A stretch of DNA of 18,494 nt from an uncultured Opitutia bacterium. GTDB taxonomy: Bacteria > Verrucomicrobiota > Verrucomicrobiia > Opitutales > UBA953. The notes beneath the pieces were generated by a model, which searched no databases, was not told the DNA's origin, and worked only from the letters and a program-made list of their open reading frames with translations. The DNA is taken from NCBI GenBank assembly GCA_903929325.1, contig CAIYUD010000262.1:1-18494 (forward strand), read 5' to 3'. Position 1 is the stretch's first letter. The number at the start of each line of letters is the position of its first letter. The position numbers and the translations under genes were made by a program. Positions 13,646-18,494 of this stretch are shown here, in pieces.

Positions 13646-16630
13646 TTATTCGGAAATGACAGTTTCAAGTTGCCAGCCTTCGTCACGAACAAGGCCTTCG
13701 GCTTTTTTCCACTTAAGTTCTTGGGTCTCGCCGTTTTTACGAATGCGCACGAGGGCATTGCGACCGACTTTCGGTAATTCGCGGCGGTAAGGTACTTGCT
13801 TGCTCGCAGGAGCTGCGGCGGGGGCGGGTGCCGCTTCTGTTTCTGGTCCAGAGGCGATGGCGTCACCGCGTGCACGACGCATAGTTTCTTCAAAGGCTTC
13901 CATCGACGTTGCCATGCGGAACATACCAGAGCAGGCATCGCCACGCAGACGTCCCATCATGCTGGAGAAGGCATTAAAGGCCTCGCTCTTATATTCATTG
14001 AGAGGGTCTTTCTGGGCATAACCTCTCAGGCCGACGGAACGACGGAGGTCTTCCATTTCAGTGAGGTGGTCCTGCCAATTACGATCCACGGCCCGAAGAA
14101 TGACCTGGCGCTCGAGGTTAGCTAGGCCTGCTTTGTCTTCGTATTGTTCGCGGGCGATATGAAGTTCGCGCACGCGTGCAAGAATCTCATCAGCTGCTTT
14201 GCTGACGCGCATCTTCATGAGCTCGTCGGTTGTCAGGCGAATTGGGAAGGTCGTCGTCGTCCAATTAACAAATGCCTCGGCCGCTTCGCGATTGGCAGGC
14301 CCGCGGGGATCAGGGAATACAGCTGTGATGCGTTCGCGAATTTCTTCGGAGACAAGTTCGAGAAGTTCTTCGCGCGGACTGTCTTCGCGGATGGCGCCAT
14401 TACGCACAGCGTAAACAACCTCGCGCTGACGGTTCAGAACGTCGTCATACTGTAGTAAGCGTTTACGAATCGAATAATTCTGACCTTCCACGCGCTTTTG
14501 CGCAGTGGTGATCGACCAGTTGAGCATCGGGTGCTCCAAGGGGTCGCCTTCTTTGAAAGATTTTTCTAAGAGTGAAGAAATCGTCCCCGCGTTAGCGAAG
14601 AGACGCATTAAATCGTCCTCGAGCGAAACCAAGAAACGTGAGCGCCCGGGATCACCTTGGCGTGAGCAACGGCCACGTAATTGTCGGTCCACACGACGAG
14701 ATTCATGACGCTCTGTGCCTAAGACAAAGAGACCGCCGAGTTCGCGTACACCTTCACCTAATTTAATATCCGTACCGCGGCCTGCCATATTCGTTGCGAT
14801 GGTTACAGCACCCTTTTGGCCAGCCAGAGTGACAATCTCTGCTTCGAGTGCGTGTTGTTTCGCATTGAGAACCTTATGGGGAATGCGCGCGCCCTCGAGC
14901 ATGCGACTTAAAGTTTCGGAAGACTCAACCGAAGCTGTACCGACGAGGACGGGCTGTCCGCGGGTGTGGGCTTCTTGAATGACCTTGATGGCGTGGGCGA
15001 ATTTCTCGCGCCGGGTCTTAAAGACGATATCGTTTTCGTCGACGCGAATGCAGGGACGGTGGGTCGGGATGGCTACAACGGTGAGGTTGTAGATGTCATT
15101 AAATTCTGCGGCTTCTGTCTCGGCCGTACCCGTCATCCCGGAGAGTTTCTGGTAAAGTCGGAAGTAATTCTGAATGGTGATGGTCGCGTAGGTCTTGTTC
15201 TCGCGCTCGAGGGGCACGCCTTCTTTGCATTCGACGGCTTGGTGAAGTCCATCACTCCAGCGACGACCGGGGAGAATGCGGCCTGTATGTTCATCGACGA
15301 TGTGAACCTTGCCTTCCTGCACTACGTAATGGACGTCGCATTCGTAGAGCGTGTAGGCACGTAGCAACTGACTGATCGCATGGATGTCTTCGCTGATTTG
15401 CACATAGGTGCTTTCAGCTTCTTGTTTGCGTGTTGCTCGTGCGGCTTGATCGAGCGTGCGGTCTTGATCGAGCGTGACGAAGAGTGAAGCGAGGTCAGGG
15501 AGTACAAATGCATCGGGTGCATTCGGACGAAGGGTGTCGCGCCCAAGCTGTGAAAGGTCGGCTTCGTGTTGGCGTTCGCTGACGGAGAAGTAGAGACGTT
15601 CTTTCAGGTGGTAGCGGCGGTCTTTTTCCAACTCGCTTGCCAATACGCCTTCGTGACGTTCCAGCGCTTTGCGCCAGCGACCATTTTCGAGAATACGGAG
15701 TAAGCCGCGATTACGGGGCATGCCGTGGACAGCTAACCAAATCTTTTCGATAGTATCCGTGCTGGGTTCTTTACTGGGACTGACCTTGGCGAGTTCGGCT
15801 TCGGCCTCTGTCATTAGGCGGTCGACAAGTTTTACCTGTAAGTCGACCAGGCGGGTAATATCCGCTTTGAGACGAGGGAAGGCGGGTTCGCGTTCTTCGG
15901 CAACGGGACCAGAAATAATCAGCGGGGTACGGGCTTCATCGACGAGGATGGAGTCGATTTCGTCGACGATACAGTAGAAGTGTTCGCGCTGAACTTGTTC
16001 TTCGGCGGCGAGTGCCATGCCGTTGTCGCGCAAGTAGTCGAAACCGAGTTCAGAAGCTGTGCCGTAAGTGATGTCGCAAGCGTAGGCTGCACGTCGTTCG
16101 CTGGGGCTTTGTGAATTTTGAATACAACCGACGGTTAGGCCCAACCATGTAAAGAGGTGACCCATCCATTCCGAGTCACGGCGTGCAAGGTAGTCGTTGA
16201 CGGTGACGAGCTGACAGTTGCGACCCGTGAGGGCGTTCAAGTAAAGGGGTAGGGTGGCGACCAGTGTTTTACCTTCACCGGTTGCCATCTCCGCAATCTT
16301 GCGTTGGTGAAGCGCGATTCCGCCAACCAACTGAACGTCGAAGTGCACCATATCCCATGTGAGGGTGTGGTCGCAGACCGTGATCTGAGATCCTTTGAGT
16401 CGACGGGCTGCGTTTTTAACTACCGCGAATGCCTCTGGAAGCAGGGAGTCGGTGGAGGCTCCTTTGGCAATCCGAGCCTTGAACTCGGCAGTTTTAGCCC
16501 GGAGCTGATCATCGCTCAGGCGCTGGTATTCTTGTTCAAGCACGTTGATCCGGCGAACCAGAGGGGTGCACTGACGAAGGAAGCGGCGGTTGTGGCTGCC
16601 GGCAAAGAGCTTGAGGAATCCGAGGAGCAT
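13646..16630 (-). CDS. secA: Preprotein translocase ATPase SecA
   Basis: Motor ATPase that drives proteins through SecYEG. At 994 aa it is longer than E. coli SecA (901). Visible marks are Walker A ATGEGKT (116-122), LVTVNDYLARRDSEWM (141-156), ITYGTASELGFDYLRDN, DEID motif (223-226) with ILVDEARTPLIISG, GRRWSDGLHQAVE (455-467), TNMAGRGTDIKLGEG and LRGRCSRQGDPGRSRF. The segment between DEID and GRRWSD (about 243-440) is roughly 80 residues longer than in E. coli, a preprotein-binding-domain insertion I associate with Bacteroidota and the Verrucomicrobia-Chlamydiae group. The C-terminus keeps VGRN (955-958) but lacks the CxC...CH/CC zinc site and continues as a charged segment with ETQELKWKKAEGLV. 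The ATG start matches the family. It diverges from trxB, with lnt just downstream. Confidence 0.97.
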   Translation of the reverse strand: MLLGFLKLFAGSHNRRFLRQCTPLVRRINVLEQEYQRLSDDQLRAKTAEFKARIAKGASTDSLLPEAFAVVKNAARRLKGSQITVCDHTLTWDMVHFDVQLVGGIALHQRKIAEMATGEGKTLVATLPLYLNALTGRNCQLVTVNDYLARRDSEWMGHLFTWLGLTVGCIQNSQSPSERRAAYACDITYGTASELGFDYLRDNGMALAAEEQVQREHFYCIVDEIDSILVDEARTPLIISGPVAEEREPAFPRLKADITRLVDLQVKLVDRLMTEAEAELAKVSPSKEPSTDTIEKIWLAVHGMPRNRGLLRILENGRWRKALERHEGVLASELEKDRRYHLKERLYFSVSERQHEADLSQLGRDTLRPNAPDAFVLPDLASLFVTLDQDRTLDQAARATRKQEAESTYVQISEDIHAISQLLRAYTLYECDVHYVVQEGKVHIVDEHTGRILPGRRWSDGLHQAVECKEGVPLERENKTYATITIQNYFRLYQKLSGMTGTAETEAAEFNDIYNLTVVAIPTHRPCIRVDENDIVFKTRREKFAHAIKVIQEAHTRGQPVLVGTASVESSETLSRMLEGARIPHKVLNAKQHALEAEIVTLAGQKGAVTIATNMAGRGTDIKLGEGVRELGGLFVLGTERHESRRVDRQLRGRCSRQGDPGRSRFLVSLEDDLMRLFANAGTISSLLEKSFKEGDPLEHPMLNWSITTAQKRVEGQNYSIRKRLLQYDDVLNRQREVVYAVRNGAIREDSPREELLELVSEEIRERITAVFPDPRGPANREAAEAFVNWTTTTFPIRLTTDELMKMRVSKAADEILARVRELHIAREQYEDKAGLANLERQVILRAVDRNWQDHLTEMEDLRRSVGLRGYAQKDPLNEYKSEAFNAFSSMMGRLRGDACSGMFRMATSMEAFEETMRRARGDAIASGPETEAAPAPAAAPASKQVPYRRELPKVGRNALVRIRKNGETQELKWKKAEGLVRDEGWQLETVISE

Positions 16631-16743
16631 CGAGCGGGTCGGTCGGACAATGAACGGGACGGGGGCGGGATGGGCAAGGCGGAAGGGGAGGCATTTTTAC
16701 TCTCTCGCCTTGCGCTGGGGGCAGACCTTGCCACCAATGCGGT

Positions 16744-17670
16744 ATGGCCGAAAACGTCATTATCCTAGGTACGGGCTGTGCAGGCCTGACCGCCGCTATC
16801 TATGCCGCCCGTGCAAACCTGAGTCCCCTCGTGATTGAGGGCGGTCAACCGGGGGGTCAATTGACCACTACTTCGGAGGTCGAGAACTTCCCTGGGTTCG
16901 CCCATGGGGTCGACGGTAATGAGCTTATCGGCAACATGCGCGCGCAGGCGGAACGTTTTGGTGCCCGCTTTGAGTATGACCTTATTCAGTCGGTTGATCT
17001 CAAGGGTCCGATCAAGAAACTTCAGGGTGCAGAAAAAACTTACGAAGCCAAAGCTGTCATTCTCGCTACGGGTGCTTCGCCTCGATTGCTAGGCATTCCC
17101 GGTGAGATGAAATATTACGGCGGTAAAGGTGTTACCACCTGTGCTACGTGTGACGGTGCTTTTTATCGCGGCATGGAAGTTGTTGTCGTCGGCGGCGGAG
17201 ACTCTGCCTGCGAAGAAGCGCTCTTCTTAACGCGCTTTGCGAGCAAGGTGACACTTGTGCATCGTCGCGACAGTTTCCGTGCTTCCGAGATTATGGTGCG
17301 CCGCGTGAAGGATCATGAAAAAATCGAACTCGCTTTGAACTGTTCGCCTATCGAAGTCATCGGTGGCGAAGACGGTAAAGTGAATGGCCTCAAGGTCCAA
17401 GAATCTGGCAAAGACTTCCGCGTCATTCCGACTAAATGCGTGTTCATTGCCATCGGTCACACCCCGAACACCAAAGTTTTTGCCGATCAGTTAAAAGTGG
17501 ATACCAATGGCTACTTTGTCGCTCACGATAACACCGTATCCACCGATCTCCCTGGCGTCTTTGTTGCCGGCGATTGCGCGGACCACGTTTACCGCCAAGC
17601 CATCACCGCTGCCGGCATGGGCTGTCGCTCGGCCATTGAAGCCGAGCGCTGGTTGGCCGATCAAGAATAA
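16744..17670 (+). CDS. trxB: Thioredoxin-disulfide reductase
   Basis: Flavoenzyme that passes electrons from NADPH to thioredoxin in the cytosol. The protein is 308 aa, the normal low-molecular-weight length. FAD-binding starts at the N-terminus with ILGTGCAGLTAA (7-18) and GGQPGGQL (33-40); NADPH-binding is GGGDSACEEA (150-159) with HRRDSFRAS (173-181). The redox pair is CATC (C133, C136), followed by DGAF. The FAD-linking VFVAGDC lies near the C-terminus. The FAD loop reads GTGCAG where GSGPAG is usual, placing an extra cysteine (C12) next to the cofactor. No Shine-Dalgarno precedes the ATG. The 113 bases shared with divergent secA show no convincing promoter. Confidence 0.97.
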   Translation: MAENVIILGTGCAGLTAAIYAARANLSPLVIEGGQPGGQLTTTSEVENFPGFAHGVDGNELIGNMRAQAERFGARFEYDLIQSVDLKGPIKKLQGAEKTYEAKAVILATGASPRLLGIPGEMKYYGGKGVTTCATCDGAFYRGMEVVVVGGGDSACEEALFLTRFASKVTLVHRRDSFRASEIMVRRVKDHEKIELALNCSPIEVIGGEDGKVNGLKVQESGKDFRVIPTKCVFIAIGHTPNTKVFADQLKVDTNGYFVAHDNTVSTDLPGVFVAGDCADHVYRQAITAAGMGCRSAIEAERWLADQE

Positions 17671-17751
17671 CGGGTAGCGCACGTCCCTTTGGGAACTTTA
17701 GCTCCTGTCGGCTGTCCTCCGTATACCCCCTTAACCCATACACTATTTACC

Positions 17752-18494
17752 ATGCGCAACCTTACCCTTCTCCTAGCTGTAGTGACTTCTGTCTTTGCGG
17801 CGGAAACCCCAGCGCCTATCTGTAGCGACCCTTTGCCAGCGCCGATTCGCGTGCTAGTCGTGACTGGTGGGTGCTGCCACGATTACGCAGCCCAACATGT
17901 CATCATTGAAAAAGGTTTACTGGAGCGTGCTAACGTCAAGGTCACCCACGCTTACAGTCCTTCCAAAGGTACAGATGTGACTTTCGATATTTTTAATCAA
18001 CCCAACTGGGGAAAAGACTTTGATGTGGTCGTTCACGACGAGTGCGCGGCGGATGTGAAAGACAAAGCGTACATCGAAAAAATCCTCGCAGCTCACCGCG
18101 GCGGACTCCCTGCAGTGAATTTGCACTGTGCGATGCACTCTTACCGCTTCGGAAACTATGGTCAGCCTGTCAAAGCCGGTGCCGACAATGCTGCGTGGTT
18201 TGAGTACCTCGGTTTGCAATCCTCAGGTCACGGTCCACAACTCCCGATTGAAATTAACTTTGTCGATACGACATCGCCCGCTTCCGTTGGACTTCCCAAT
18301 TGGACGACAGGCAACGAAGAGCTTTACAACAACGTCTCAATTCTCACCGGTCACACACTCGCCAAGGGCAAACAGGTGCAAAAGGGCAAAGACGGTAAAG
18401 CGGATAAGGTTACCGAGACTGTTGTTGTCTGGACGAATACCTACGGTCCCAAGAATACTCGTATCTTTAGCACAACCCTCGGTCACAATAATGC
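17752..18494 (+). CDS. Secreted ThuA-domain protein (3' end cut off by window edge)
   Basis: Partial, 247 codons read by hand from the ATG at 17752, open to the window end. The first 15 or so residues (MRNLTLLLAVVTSVFA, then AETP) form a signal peptide with likely cleavage after A16, so the protein is exported. The ThuA-like fold, a glutamine-amidotransferase-like domain named after a trehalose-utilisation protein, begins with IRVLVVTGGCCHDYAAQH and continues with DFDVVVHDECAAD, GLPAVNLHCAMHSYR, WFEYLGLQSSGHGP and NTYGPKNTRIFSTTLGHNN. ThuA proteins are often found with sugar catabolism genes in Planctomycetota and Verrucomicrobiota. The reaction is not well settled, and no neighbour inside the window hints at a substrate. 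There is no Shine-Dalgarno site. Confidence 0.9.
   Translation, partial: MRNLTLLLAVVTSVFAAETPAPICSDPLPAPIRVLVVTGGCCHDYAAQHVIIEKGLLERANVKVTHAYSPSKGTDVTFDIFNQPNWGKDFDVVVHDECAADVKDKAYIEKILAAHRGGLPAVNLHCAMHSYRFGNYGQPVKAGADNAAWFEYLGLQSSGHGPQLPIEINFVDTTSPASVGLPNWTTGNEELYNNVSILTGHTLAKGKQVQKGKDGKADKVTETVVVWTNTYGPKNTRIFSTTLGHNN

Noticed and set aside
17683..17700. Possible terminator hairpin TCCC-TTT-GGGA after trxB
   Set aside because: The stem is only four pairs with a three-base loop and no T-run follows; too weak to call.

Overview
The window looks like an ordinary chromosomal segment of a Gram-negative (diderm) bacterium. It carries lipoprotein-release (Lol) genes, apolipoprotein N-acyltransferase, SecA and a class 2 dihydroorotate dehydrogenase. 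My best guess is Verrucomicrobiota, perhaps Opitutae. That guess rests on the SecA variant (long insertion, cysteine-free tail), the DUF502-RecO-helicase cluster, a ThuA-domain secreted protein, and the scarcity of Shine-Dalgarno sequences. It is inference from remembered family patterns and was not tested by a search.

Layout, left to right. A thyA fragment on the minus strand runs off the left edge (1-578). A 183-base divergent gap with a 9-bp inverted repeat leads to a plus-strand run: lysS, a LolC/E-type permease, lolD and a nitroreductase-like flavoprotein (762-4842). Facing it is a tight minus-strand cluster read DUF502 membrane protein, recO, then a PD-(D/E)XK nuclease / XPD-like helicase fusion (8438 down to 4856). 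Next come a plus-strand SOUL-family secreted protein (8530-9081), minus-strand pyrD (9112-10173), and a plus-strand protein of unknown function with a highly acidic tail (10274-11014). That gene abuts, end to end, a minus-strand run of secA, lnt and a secreted two-domain retropepsin-like protease (16630 down to 11015). trxB (16744-17670) diverges from secA, and a secreted ThuA-domain protein (17752 onward) runs off the right edge.

Most genes are housekeeping: dTMP and pyrimidine synthesis (thyA, pyrD), translation (lysS), protein export and lipoprotein maturation/sorting (secA, lnt, lolC, lolD), redox (trxB, nitroreductase) and recombination repair (recO plus the helicase). No rRNA, tRNA, CRISPR array, insertion sequence or phage gene was seen. 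No gap between genes exceeds about 185 bases. I do not see a clear new multi-gene system. The most unusual objects are the nuclease-helicase, which lacks the iron-sulfur cysteines expected of XPD/DinG-type enzymes, the tandem aspartyl protease, the orphan acidic-tailed protein and the cysteine-free SecA C-terminus.
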